From the NCBI RefSeq assembly GCF_001425385.1, contig NZ_LMQO01000001.1, forward strand, positions 1 through 64,000: a DNA stretch of 64,000 nt. Direction: 5' to 3'. Both the position numbers and the translations under genes were made by a program. Below, piece by piece: positions 34,201-42,313 of the stretch (position 1 is its first letter; every line of letters starts with the position of its first letter). This DNA comes from Sphingomonas sp. Leaf407 (GTDB lineage: Bacteria > Pseudomonadota > Alphaproteobacteria > Sphingomonadales > Sphingomonadaceae). The notes under the pieces are model-generated. The model made no database searches, was not told the DNA's origin, and saw only the letters and a program-made list of their open reading frames with translations.

Positions 34201-34738
34201 GCCGTGGTATTTCAAGAACCTCGGCCTCCAGCTCAACTACACGTACATCAAGTCCGAGCTGAACTATATCCTCGATCCGGGCCGGGCGGCCTCGGGCAAC
34301 CTCGCCGCGATCCCGGCGAGCACCGGCACCGCCCCGTTCCTCGGCGTGTCGCCGCAGTCGGTCAACGGCACGCTCGCCTATGAAACGGCGAAGTTCCGCG
34401 CGCGCGTCTCGGTCGCCTATCGCAAGGGCTATTCGCAGACCTATCCGATCGCGGGCGGATCGTGCGCGCCGGGGTTGCAGAACAGTCCGGCCAACCCGTC
34501 GGTCGCGGGCACGCCGTGCGATTCACCGCTGGTCAACGATTTCATCTTCAGCCGCGACACGACCAACGTCGATGCGTCGATGAGCTACAAATTCACCGAC
34601 TGGCTGTCGGTCAGCGCCGAAGGGCTGAACCTGACCAACCAGCCAAGCCAGCGCTACGCCTATCAGGGTCAGGACGCGGTGACGCAGTACAGCGCATCGG
34701 GTCCGATTTACCGCGTCGGCGCCCGGCTGCGGTTCTGA
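31223..34738 (+). CDS. TonB-dependent receptor (pectin oligosaccharide uptake)
   Basis: 1171 residues; GGGGAGGA lies 8 bases before ATG 31223. Signal peptide to about residue 22 (AAAQDG), a low-complexity Pro/Ala linker, then the TonB box region EIIVTGYRASL and plug (FPDNNLAESLQRLPGVSIDR, ITVRGLGGDFNRTRLNG). The 22-strand barrel ends with the outer-membrane signal RVGARLRF. Long receptors of this Caulobacter/Sphingomonas type import oligosaccharides. In the middle of lyase, GH43 and esterase genes, it should take up pectin fragments. A terminator hairpin follows. Confidence 0.93.
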   Translation: MIARRMLRLGASGLALAIAGTAAAQDGTAIAPVTQAPLPSAQDRPAPPPGSPEASNAPGAQAQETQALDDGGDAGEIIVTGYRASLRTSIVEKRDAAVQIDSINAEDIADFPDNNLAESLQRLPGVSIDRDNGEGRSITVRGLGGDFNRTRLNGLEALATAGSNDSGTSPNRSRSFDYNTFASELFSSLKVQKTPSAETDEGSLGATIDLQTGRPFDYKKGAFALSAEGSYQDNIGKWTPRLAGLASKTFADGTMGLLVSAAWSESRNAIDQYRRGAGQSDYVYRGSTWAGNENPQRAGFAAPTGTGFGTAITNPDAIAALTGSNPNAYAALYPGAPFNTPGRFDNSTVRFPALPSIEQQDVEYQRLGLTASYQWQIGDKTRLSIDGLYSRFKNRSSIYQVSPVGLNRNNTNAAYNTAGNTLTPQAARALYPGICTPNAGSSLVPAQDCGQQLYGTTPAFATALNAQGQRVASVLAPSAVVPGTVAANNPTTSNIFSTNPFNLDPYDYYNNPNSVGYIASSNRLAYRGSLIGRPAVRLEEVNVTNGNVDYMVATNVDFRSAVDQSIYTTKFRQGSLQLEHEFSDNFRAVFIGGASESTNNSEGLLVEFNRMDSPQRYVFDARDGGDMPLVNFGFDAADPNNWDTVKGFSGIRRYLRFTKNTYKQGKIDFDWRVNESFNVGFGGNYREYAFATRQFERNNDLLNPTLREAGASAASVGQVIDFGQGLDVPEGTVTRFYTPNIGAFDQLFDFTCNCVNKWGDWRLTDRRNGGRENFDVLEKDTGFYVQADWTSELFGRPFRGNAGTRVAITDVTSNGTTPAGRGIVGTNRYTDFLPSLNVVYEPVEDLLVRLGASRVMARPLLGNLSPSITGLSIPNTGDAVGATLTIGNPRLNPFRSTNLDASLEWYFAPGGLVSVAGFSKQISSFPQTISFAGPLSQFTDAATIEAIRAQITDPIQLAYLNANNPFVARQFADAPGGYLRGVEISYQQELDFLPWYFKNLGLQLNYTYIKSELNYILDPGRAASGNLAAIPASTGTAPFLGVSPQSVNGTLAYETAKFRARVSVAYRKGYSQTYPIAGGSCAPGLQNSPANPSVAGTPCDSPLVNDFIFSRDTTNVDASMSYKFTDWLSVSAEGLNLTNQPSQRYAYQGQDAVTQYSASGPIYRVGARLRF

Positions 34739-34762
34739 TGTCTCTCCCCAGGGACTGCCTTC

Positions 34763-34789
34763 CCTCCGTCGGCGCCCCGCCGGCGGAGG
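34763..34789 (+). terminator. terminator after the TonB receptor gene
   Basis: CCTCCGTCGGCG pairs with CGCCGGCGGAGG (one T:G wobble) around CCC, followed by GGCCTTTCTCC. A strong stem with a short T-rich tail 24 bases after the stop. Confidence 0.7.
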
Positions 34790-34910
34790 GGCCTTTCTCC
34801 CGGTTCGGCCGGCTGGAATGGCGCGGAGCGATCCCGAACGGGGACAAGTGTATGACGTTCCGCCATAAACAATCCGTTGCCGAACATCCGTTCCAGTCAG
34901 GAGTATGGTC

Positions 34911-36500
34911 ATGATCTCACGCCGCGATGCGTTTCGCACCCTCGGCGCGGCCGGGGCGGTCGCCAGCCTGCCGGCCGCGATCGGCGGCACGGCGTCGGCG
35001 CAGGGCCGCGCCCCGGACTATAAACGCGGCTACGATAACCAGCGGATCGCCGATCTGGGCGACGGGCGGTTCCTCAACCCGTTGATGGCGGGCGACCATC
35101 CCGACCCGACCATCCTGAAGGACGGTCGCGATTATTACATGACCTTCTCGACCTTCGATTCCTATCCGGGACTGGTCATCTGGCATTCGCGCGATCTCAT
35201 CAACTGGACTCCGCGCACCGCCGCGTTGACCACGAACATCGGATCGGTCTGGGCGCCCGAACTGACCAAGCACAAGGGCCGCTATTACCTCTATATCCCG
35301 ACCAAGAATCCGACGACCAACTGGGTGATCTGGGCCGACCGGATCGACGGGCCATGGTCCGAACCCGTCGACCTGAAACTGACCGATCATATCGATCCCG
35401 GCCATGCGGTCGGCGAGGACGGGTCGCGCTGGCTGTTCCTGTCGGGTGGCGACCGTATCCGCCTGTCCGACGACGGCCTCGCGACGGTCGGCAAGGTCGA
35501 GCATGTCTATGACCCATGGCGCTATCCGGATACTTGGGATGTCGAGGGGTTCAGCCCCGAGGGGCCAAAGGTGATGCGCCACGGTAAGTACTTTTATCTC
35601 GTCACGGCGGTCGGCGGCACGGCGGGGCCGCCGACCGGCCATATGGTGATCGCCGCGCGATCGAAGTCGATCCACGGGCCGTGGGAACATCATCCCGGCA
35701 ACCCGATCGTCCGCACGACCTCGCTCGATGAGAAATGGTGGTCGCGCGGCCACGCCACGCTGATCGAGGGGCCGGACGGGAGCTGGTGGTCGGTCTATCA
35801 CGGCTATGAGAACGGCTATTGGACGCTCGGGCGGCAGACGCTGCTCGATCCGGTCGAATGGACGCCCGACGGCTGGTTCCGCATGACGGGCGGCGACCTG
35901 TCGCAACCGATCGCCAAGCCCCGGGGCGGCAGCGCGGTCCGTCACGGCCAGCCGCTGTCCGACGATTTTGCGAAACTGGCGCTCGGCACCAAATGGAATT
36001 TCTTCAAGCCGACGCCCGAGGACCGCGCGCGGGCGCGGGTCGAGGGCGGCGCGCTGCTACTCGACGCGAAGGGCAAGGCGCCGTCGGACGGCGCGCCGCT
36101 GCTGCTGATCGCCGGCGACACCGGCTATCGCTTCGAATGCGACATCGAGATCGCGCCCGGCGGCACCGCCGGGCTGATCCTGTTCTACGACGAGAAGCTC
36201 TATTGCGGGCTGGGCTTCGACGAGAAGCGCTTCGTGACGCACCAGTACGGCATCGAACGCGGTCGGCCGGCCAATCCGCATGGGGGCCGGATGCGGATGC
36301 GCGTGACCAACGACCGCCACATCGTCTCGTTCCATACCAGCGGCGACGGCGGGCGGACATGGAGCCGGTTCGATCGCGGCATGGAGGTATCGGGTTATCA
36401 TCACAATGTCCGTGGCGGGTTCCTGATGCTGCGCCCCGGCCTGTATTCGGCAGGCAGCGGCACCGCGCGCTTCCGCGACTTCCGCTTCACCGCGCTCTGA
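34911..36500 (+). CDS. exported glycoside hydrolase family 43 protein with C-terminal beta-sandwich
   Basis: 529 residues. ISRRDAFRTLGAAGAVASLP is a Tat signal. The GH43 five-bladed propeller contains D65 in DHPDPT (base), D162 in HIDPGHA (modulator) and E217 in SPEGPKV (acid). A second domain from about residue 350 (DDFAKLALGTKWNFFKP onward) looks like the DUF1349/concanavalin-like module. Likely an arabinofuranosidase, xylosidase or galactosidase that trims pectin side chains. Start ATG 34911: CAGGAG is 7 bases upstream, while the ATG at 34905 is too close. Confidence 0.9.
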   Translation: MISRRDAFRTLGAAGAVASLPAAIGGTASAQGRAPDYKRGYDNQRIADLGDGRFLNPLMAGDHPDPTILKDGRDYYMTFSTFDSYPGLVIWHSRDLINWTPRTAALTTNIGSVWAPELTKHKGRYYLYIPTKNPTTNWVIWADRIDGPWSEPVDLKLTDHIDPGHAVGEDGSRWLFLSGGDRIRLSDDGLATVGKVEHVYDPWRYPDTWDVEGFSPEGPKVMRHGKYFYLVTAVGGTAGPPTGHMVIAARSKSIHGPWEHHPGNPIVRTTSLDEKWWSRGHATLIEGPDGSWWSVYHGYENGYWTLGRQTLLDPVEWTPDGWFRMTGGDLSQPIAKPRGGSAVRHGQPLSDDFAKLALGTKWNFFKPTPEDRARARVEGGALLLDAKGKAPSDGAPLLLIAGDTGYRFECDIEIAPGGTAGLILFYDEKLYCGLGFDEKRFVTHQYGIERGRPANPHGGRMRMRVTNDRHIVSFHTSGDGGRTWSRFDRGMEVSGYHHNVRGGFLMLRPGLYSAGSGTARFRDFRFTAL

Positions 36501-36512
36501 ACGGGCTGGCCG

Positions 36513-37322
36513 ATGCTTGCCCTGCTGCTCGCCGCCGCGCTGACCACCGGTCAGGTCGCACCCGCCGCCGCGCCGCCGGTGGTGCCGATCCGCGCGTCGA
36601 AGGTGATCCTCGTCGGCGATTCGACCACGGCGGTCAGCGGCGGCTGGGGCGGCAGCTTCTGTGCCGAACATGTCGCCTCGTTCCTCGCCTGCTTGAACCT
36701 CGCGCGCGGCGGCCGGTCGTCGGGCAGCTACCGTGCCGAAGGATCATGGGCGCTGGCGCTGTCCGAGATGCGGACGCCGGGGTTCGTCAGGACATGGGTG
36801 GTGATCCAGTTCGGCCATAACGACCAGCCGGGCAAACCCGGCCGCTCGACCGACCTCGCCACCGAATTTCCCGCCAATCTGCGCGCCTATGTCACCGAAA
36901 CGCGCGCGGCAGGCGCGGTCCCGGTGCTGGTAACGCCGCTCAGCCGCCGCATCTACAAGGACGGCAGGATCGACAACGACCTCGCCCCCTGGGCCGACGC
37001 CGTCCGCCGTATAGCGCGGGAAATGAACGTGCCGCTGATCGATCTGAACGCGCTGACGCTGGCCGAGCTGAACGCGAACGGCGAACGATGGGCCGAACGC
37101 TTCGCGCAACTGCCACCCACCGCCGCGCCGCCCGTGGCCGCCACCACCGAGACGAACGACACCCCCTTCGCCCAGCGCAAGCTGTCGTTCGACCGCACCC
37201 ATCTGGGTCGCGCCGGTGCCGACCATGTCGCGGCGCTGATGGCCGGCGCGCTGGCACGGACGGTGCCCGAGATGCGGCCGATGCTCTACCCGACGCAGCC
37301 CGCCCTGCTGCCGCTGCGCTGA
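36513..37322 (+). CDS. rhamnogalacturonan acetylesterase-like SGNH hydrolase (CE12)
   Basis: 269 residues, short signal peptide. The SGNH blocks are complete: GDST (S37), GG at 66-67, GHND (N103) and DRTHLG (D227, H230). RGAE-type proteins remove acetyl groups from rhamnogalacturonan so that lyases can act. It starts 12 bases after the GH43 stop and is followed by the pectin methylesterase, forming one unit. Confidence 0.9.
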   Translation: MLALLLAAALTTGQVAPAAAPPVVPIRASKVILVGDSTTAVSGGWGGSFCAEHVASFLACLNLARGGRSSGSYRAEGSWALALSEMRTPGFVRTWVVIQFGHNDQPGKPGRSTDLATEFPANLRAYVTETRAAGAVPVLVTPLSRRIYKDGRIDNDLAPWADAVRRIAREMNVPLIDLNALTLAELNANGERWAERFAQLPPTAAPPVAATTETNDTPFAQRKLSFDRTHLGRAGADHVAALMAGALARTVPEMRPMLYPTQPALLPLR

Positions 37323-37333
37323 GGGAGCGGACG

Positions 37334-38317
37334 ATGCGTCTTGCCCCGCTTGCCGTCATGCTGGCGACGATCGCCGTCGCCGCGCCCGCGCAGCCCGCCG
37401 CTCGCCGGGTCGTCCATGTCTCCCCCGACCGGGCAGGAGCCTATCGCAGCGTGCAGCGCGCGATCGACGCGCTGGCGACGACTGGCGGCACGATCCTGAT
37501 CGCGCCGGGCCGCTACCGCGAGAAGCTGGTGATCCGGGGCAACGACGTGCGGCTGCGCGGCACCGGCCGCACCCCCGCCGACGTCGTGCTGGTGTACAGC
37601 GATGCGTCGGCGACGGTCGGCGGCACGCTCAAATCGGCGTCGATGACCGTCAGCGGCGACGGGTTCCACGCGACCAACCTGACGATCCAGAATGACTATT
37701 GGCTGAACCCTGCGCATCCGCCGTCGCAGGCGGTGGCGCTGGCGCTTACCGGCGACCGGGCGGTGGTGCGCCGCGTCCGGCTGCTCGGCCATCAGGACAC
37801 GCTCTACGCCAATCGCGGCCCCAACCGCCGGCCGACCCGGCAGTATTTCCGCGACTGTTATATCGAGGGGCATGTCGATTTCATCTTCGGCGACGCCAAC
37901 GCCTATTTCAATCGCTGCCAGCTCCACGGCCTCGCGCATGAAACCGTGTGGTACACCGCGCAAAGCCGCAACGCGCCCGATGACGAGGGTAGCGCCTATG
38001 TGTTCGACCGGTCGCGCTTCACCGCCGCACCGGGCGCGCGCAACATTGCGCTCGGCCGCGCATGGCGGCCCCATGCGCGGGTGATCCTGCTCGACGCGCG
38101 GCTCGACGCGCCGGTGATCCCGGCGGGCTGGACCGAATGGACGCCGGGCAAGACGACCACGCTCGATACCGCGTATTTCGCCGAATATCGCTCGCGCGGG
38201 CAGGGCGCATCCCCCGCCACGCGCGAACCGCGCACCCACCAGTTGACCGCCGCGCAGGCCCGCCGGTGGCGGCTGCCGGCGTTCTTCGGCACCGACACCG
38301 GCTGGCTGCGCGACTAA
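37334..38317 (+). CDS. pectin methylesterase (CE8)
   Basis: 327 residues from ATG 37334 (GGGAG upstream), signal peptide to about residue 22. CE8 signatures: GRYREKL, GHQDTLY (Q154, D155), VDFIFGDAN (catalytic D182, D187) and LGRAWRP with the substrate-binding Arg. It removes methyl esters from homogalacturonan and creates substrate for the two lyases. Last gene of the pectin locus; an intergenic repeat follows. Confidence 0.92.
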   Translation: MRLAPLAVMLATIAVAAPAQPAARRVVHVSPDRAGAYRSVQRAIDALATTGGTILIAPGRYREKLVIRGNDVRLRGTGRTPADVVLVYSDASATVGGTLKSASMTVSGDGFHATNLTIQNDYWLNPAHPPSQAVALALTGDRAVVRRVRLLGHQDTLYANRGPNRRPTRQYFRDCYIEGHVDFIFGDANAYFNRCQLHGLAHETVWYTAQSRNAPDDEGSAYVFDRSRFTAAPGARNIALGRAWRPHARVILLDARLDAPVIPAGWTEWTPGKTTTLDTAYFAEYRSRGQGASPATREPRTHQLTAAQARRWRLPAFFGTDTGWLRD

Positions 38318-38356
38318 CGACAGATCGATCTTTGGCCTGACGCCGGCCCATCGCAC

Positions 38357-38466
38357 CTCCCCTCCCTGACAAGGGAGGGGCCGGGGGTGGGTTGGCCCGC
38401 GAGGAAAAATAGGCGCGCCACAACCGGCCGACCCATCCCTAACCTCTCCCTTGTCAGGGAGGGGAG
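38357..38466 (+). repeat. about 110-bp palindromic intergenic element, copy A
   Basis: Ends CTCCCCTCCCTGACAAGGGA and its near-perfect inverted copy (38443-38466) flank a conserved centre GGGGGTGGGTTGGCCCGCGA. Copies at 45560-45664 (inverted) and 49809-49916. Each end is itself a small hairpin (CCCTCC...GGGAGGG). Lies between convergent genes; no reading frame. Confidence 0.85.
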
Positions 38467-38504
38467 CAGGTCGGGTCGGCACTTCGTCGAAAGTCGATCC
38501 GGCC

Positions 38505-40178
38505 TTAGCGACAGATCGATGGTTCGCCCGGATCGAGGTCGAGGCAGCGGCCGTCGATCTCGTTCGCCGGCACCCGCAGCCCGATCGTCGCGGCCAGCGT
38601 GGGGAGGATGTCGACCGTCTCGACGCCGAACGGCTCCTCGAACCCGCCGGCACCCTTGCGCCAGAACAGGATCGGCACGCGGCGGTCATAGTCCCAGAAG
38701 CTGCCGTGCGTCGCCACCGACGTGCCCGCCACCGGATGCGGCACGGTCAGCACGCGCGGCTTCATCGCGACCAGCAGGTCGCCCGACCGCTCAGGATTGT
38801 ACGACGCGCGCGCCCGCTCGAGCAGCGACCAGGTTTCGGGCGGGGTATGCTGCGGCATCGGCGTGGCGAGGATCTGCGCGCGGGTGAACACCGCCTGCGT
38901 CTGCGGGTGCGCCGCGAACCGCGCGATCGCCTCGCGCTCGACCGCCGCCTTCTGCGCCGCGCCCAGCTTCACGTCGTACCACACATCGCCATTGACCCCG
39001 CCGAGCAGGACCGGGCCGGCGATGCCGAGCTTCGCACCGATCGCCTTGCCGATGCCGTCGACCGTCAGCTCGCCGTCGAGCCGCACCGCGTCGGGCACGG
39101 CATGCGCCGCCAGCCGCTCGCTTGCGTCGCTGCCGCCATGGTCGGCGGTCAGCACCACCTGATAATCGACGCCGGTCGCATCGAGGATCTGGAAGAACGC
39201 ACCCAGCGACTGGTCGAGCGAGGTCAGTTGCAGGCACATCTCGCTGCCCTCGGTGCCATAGCCATGGCCGACATAGTCGGTCGCCGACGCGCCGATCGAG
39301 ATGATGTCGGTCTGCGGCCCCTGACCCAGTTTCATGTCCTGGATGAGGCCAGCGGCGAGCGCCAGCACCGCCGCGTCATATTCGGGCGAACGCCGGAAAT
39401 TGGCGATGTCACCGCCTGCGCGCGCGAAGCGGCCGGTGCCGACGGTCTTGTCGCCAACCCGCACCGCGCGGGCGAGCGGGCGGCAATAATCGGGCAGGTC
39501 GAGCGGGACCTGCGCCGTCGCGATCCGCTTCGCCACGGCGGCGTTGGCGCGCGCGACCACCGGCGGCATCGCGCGCCCGGCATAGCTGACGAAGCCGGTC
39601 TTGCCGAACCACCAGAGTTCGTCGACCTTGTGGCCGCCCATCATCACCGCCGCGCGGTCCTTGCCCGCGACCGAGACGACGCGGGTGCGCGGGTCCGCCG
39701 CCTTCATCCGCTCGCCCAGCGTCGGCACCTTCAGATGCACGTCGGACACGGTGTAATTATCGAAGGTCGATCCCGGAATACGCTCGTCCTCGGCGCAATA
39801 GACCTTGCCGTCGGCGCGGCCGCTCTTCTGGTCGATCCAGTCGTTGGCGATGATCCCGGTGCGCGCCGGCCGCGATCCGGTGAGGATCGTCGAATGGCCC
39901 GGGCACGTCTCGGTCGCGGCATGGCTCTGATAGCCTGCCGGGAACACCGCGCCCTGCATCAACCGGGTGAAGCCGCCGGTGAAGCGCCCGCGATATTCGG
40001 CGAACAGGTCGGCGGAGAACTGATCGACCGAGATCGCGACGATCAGTTTGGGCGGCGTCGCCGGATAGCCCGGCGGCACCGCCACCGGATCGACTAGCGG
40101 CGCGGCGGGGGCCGCCGTCTGGGCAAGCGCGGGGGCGGCGGTCGCCAGCAGCACGGCGGCGAGGGGAACGAGACGCAT
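38505..40178 (-). CDS. PafA-like alkaline phosphatase / nucleotide pyrophosphatase family protein
   Basis: 557 residues from ATG 40178 (CGGAG upstream; the TTG at 40184 is too near it). Signal peptide ends ALAQ. KLIVAISVDQF gives the first metal Asp (D52), and HAATETCPGHSTILTGS carries the probable Thr nucleophile (T89). Later TADHGGSD and a C-terminal HGSFWDYDRRVPIL supply more metal ligands. This is the phosphate-irrepressible PafA/SPAP group of periplasmic phosphomonoesterases. Convergent with the pectin locus and probably unrelated to it. Confidence 0.88.
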   Translation of the reverse strand: MRLVPLAAVLLATAAPALAQTAAPAAPLVDPVAVPPGYPATPPKLIVAISVDQFSADLFAEYRGRFTGGFTRLMQGAVFPAGYQSHAATETCPGHSTILTGSRPARTGIIANDWIDQKSGRADGKVYCAEDERIPGSTFDNYTVSDVHLKVPTLGERMKAADPRTRVVSVAGKDRAAVMMGGHKVDELWWFGKTGFVSYAGRAMPPVVARANAAVAKRIATAQVPLDLPDYCRPLARAVRVGDKTVGTGRFARAGGDIANFRRSPEYDAAVLALAAGLIQDMKLGQGPQTDIISIGASATDYVGHGYGTEGSEMCLQLTSLDQSLGAFFQILDATGVDYQVVLTADHGGSDASERLAAHAVPDAVRLDGELTVDGIGKAIGAKLGIAGPVLLGGVNGDVWYDVKLGAAQKAAVEREAIARFAAHPQTQAVFTRAQILATPMPQHTPPETWSLLERARASYNPERSGDLLVAMKPRVLTVPHPVAGTSVATHGSFWDYDRRVPILFWRKGAGGFEEPFGVETVDILPTLAATIGLRVPANEIDGRCLDLDPGEPSICR

Positions 40179-40230
40179 CGACAACTCCGGGGACGGTGCA
40201 TCCGTCCGTGACTTCCGCTACTCCGCGTCC

Positions 40231-42246
40231 ATGACACCGGCAAGAACGCTCTGGCAGCGAATCATCCTGTTGCTCTTGCTGTTGGGTCCGGCGCTGCCGG
40301 CGGCGGCACAGACCGCGCCGGTGCGCCATGTCGCGATGCGGCTGGTCGCCGAAAGCGATCGGCCGGCGGCGGGACAGAGTGTCGCGCTGGCGCTGGTGTC
40401 CGAACCCGATGCCGGCTGGCACGGCTATTGGCAGAACCCCGGCGCGGTCGGCAGCCAGTCGCGGCTCGACTGGACCTTGCCCACCGGAGCAAGCGTCGGG
40501 GCGCTGCGCTATCCGGTGCCCGAACGGCTGCTGGTCGCCGGGCTGATGAACTATGTCTACGAACGGCCGTGGACGATCCTGACCGAGTTGCGCGTACCCG
40601 CCGGGCTGTCGGCGGGAACGCCGCTGCCGGTGCGACTGTCGATCGACTATCTGGTCTGCACCCGCGAAATCTGCGTGCCCGAAAAGGCCGAACTGGCGAC
40701 CGACCTGATCGTCGGCGACGGCGCGGTCAGCGTGGAGCGGCGGCAGGCGTTCGACGGCTGGCGCCGCGCGCTGCCCCGGCCGATCGGATCGCCGGCGGTG
40801 TTTCAGGGTGGTGACGCTTTCCGCTTGCGCATCCCGTTTCCGGCGGACGTTGCCCCGGACGATGCGTATTTCTTCGCACAGACCGAAGGCGCGATCGATT
40901 ATGCCGCGCCGCAATCGGTGGTGCGCGACGGCGATGCGATCATCCTCTCCACAAAGGGGGCAGGGACGCCGCCGGTGGTCGAAGGCGTGCTCGCGACCGG
41001 CGAGGGGCAGGGCTATGCAATCCGCGCCACGCCGGGCGTGGTCGCCGTTCCGCGTGAAGGCGGCTGGTGGCGGACCGCGTTGCTGGCGTTCGGCGGGGCG
41101 CTGCTCGGCGGATTGCTGCTCAACGTCATGCCGTGCGTGTTCCCGATCCTGAGCCTCAAGGCGCTGAGCCTCGCCCGCGCCGGCGAAAGCGATGCGAAGG
41201 CGCGGGCGGAGGGAGTCGCCTATACCGCCGGAGCAGTCGCGACCTGCATGGCGCTGGGCGGCATGTTGCTGGCGATCCGCGCGGGCGGGGCGGCAGCGGG
41301 ATGGGCGTTTCAGTTGACCGATCCGCGTATCGTGCTGCTGCTGCTGCTGCTGACCGGCGGGATCGCGCTGAACCTCGCCGGGCTGTTCGAACTGCCGACG
41401 CCGCAGGTCGGCATGCGCAGCGGGCGCGGCGGGGCGTTCGCCACCGGCGCGCTGGCGGCCTTCGTCGCGACGCCGTGTACCGGGCCGTTCATGGGCGCGG
41501 CGCTGGGATCGGCACTAATCCTGCCGCCGGTCGCGGCGATGGCGGTGTTCGCCGGGCTGGGGCTGGGGCTGGCGCTGCCGTTCCTGCTGCTCGGGTTCGT
41601 GCCCGCGTTGCGGCGGCGCTTGCCCAAGCCCGGGGCGTGGATGGACCGGTTGCGCAAGGGGCTGTCGGTGCCGATGTTCGCGACCGCGCTGGCGCTCACA
41701 TGGCTGCTCGGGCGGCAGGCCGGGGTCGACGGCATGACGCTGGGCCTCGCCGCGCTGCTGATCTTCGCGCTGGGGCTGTGGTGGACCGGGCGGCGTCAGC
41801 TTCGTAGTCTGACGCGCGCATGGTGGCCGACCGCCGCCGCGCTGGTGCTGGCGCTTCCCCTCGCGCTGCTCGTCAGCCGTGCCGCGCCCGGTGCTTCGGC
41901 CACGATCGCCGGGGCAGAGCCATTCAGCGAGGCGCGCCTCGCCGCGTTGCGCGCGCAAGGCCGGCCGGTATTCGCCTATTTTACCGCCGACTGGTGCCTG
42001 ACCTGCAAGGTGAACGAAAAAGCCGCGATCGAGACGCGCGCCGTCGCCGATGCCTTCGGCAAGGCCAAGGTCGCGGTGCTGGTCGGTGACTGGACCGACG
42101 GCGATCCCGCACTCGGCCGCTTCATCGAAGCGCACAACCGTGCCGGCGTGCCGCTGTATCTATGGTATCCGGCAGGCGCGACGCAGCCGAGCGTGCTGCC
42201 GCAGGTCTTGACTCCGGCGACATTGACCGGCCTCGTCACGCAATAG
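40231..42246 (+). CDS. DsbD/ScsB-type thiol:disulfide transmembrane reductase
   Basis: 671 residues. Signal peptide; an N-terminal periplasmic domain with a Cys pair in CTREICVPEKAEL; a central eight-helix CcdA-like region with NVMPCVFPILSLK and VATPCTGPFMG; and a C-terminal thioredoxin domain with DWCLTCK. It passes electrons from cytosolic thioredoxin to periplasmic thiols. The N-terminal domain resembles the longer ScsB type more than classical DsbD. Single gene between the phosphatase (divergent) and the ATP-grasp operon. Confidence 0.9.
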   Translation: MTPARTLWQRIILLLLLLGPALPAAAQTAPVRHVAMRLVAESDRPAAGQSVALALVSEPDAGWHGYWQNPGAVGSQSRLDWTLPTGASVGALRYPVPERLLVAGLMNYVYERPWTILTELRVPAGLSAGTPLPVRLSIDYLVCTREICVPEKAELATDLIVGDGAVSVERRQAFDGWRRALPRPIGSPAVFQGGDAFRLRIPFPADVAPDDAYFFAQTEGAIDYAAPQSVVRDGDAIILSTKGAGTPPVVEGVLATGEGQGYAIRATPGVVAVPREGGWWRTALLAFGGALLGGLLLNVMPCVFPILSLKALSLARAGESDAKARAEGVAYTAGAVATCMALGGMLLAIRAGGAAAGWAFQLTDPRIVLLLLLLTGGIALNLAGLFELPTPQVGMRSGRGGAFATGALAAFVATPCTGPFMGAALGSALILPPVAAMAVFAGLGLGLALPFLLLGFVPALRRRLPKPGAWMDRLRKGLSVPMFATALALTWLLGRQAGVDGMTLGLAALLIFALGLWWTGRRQLRSLTRAWWPTAAALVLALPLALLVSRAAPGASATIAGAEPFSEARLAALRAQGRPVFAYFTADWCLTCKVNEKAAIETRAVADAFGKAKVAVLVGDWTDGDPALGRFIEAHNRAGVPLYLWYPAGATQPSVLPQVLTPATLTGLVTQ

Positions 42247-42313
42247 GCCTTGCCGTTGCTCCTGCCGCAATGCAGCATGCAACCAAAGCCGCAGTCGGCG
42301 TTTTGGAGGATGG

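Noticed and set aside
38318..38520. Direct repeat CGACAGATCGAT at 38318-38329 and 38509-38520 around element A, resembling a target-site duplication
   Set aside because: The copies are 27 and 42 bases away from the element ends, and the right copy encodes the phosphatase C-terminus, so a duplication by insertion is not supported; coincidence cannot be excluded.
40229..40241. ATGACACCGG at the DsbD-type gene start as a further copy of the pectin box
   Set aside because: It is the coding start itself, lacks the TTTCC extension and the gene has no link to pectin.
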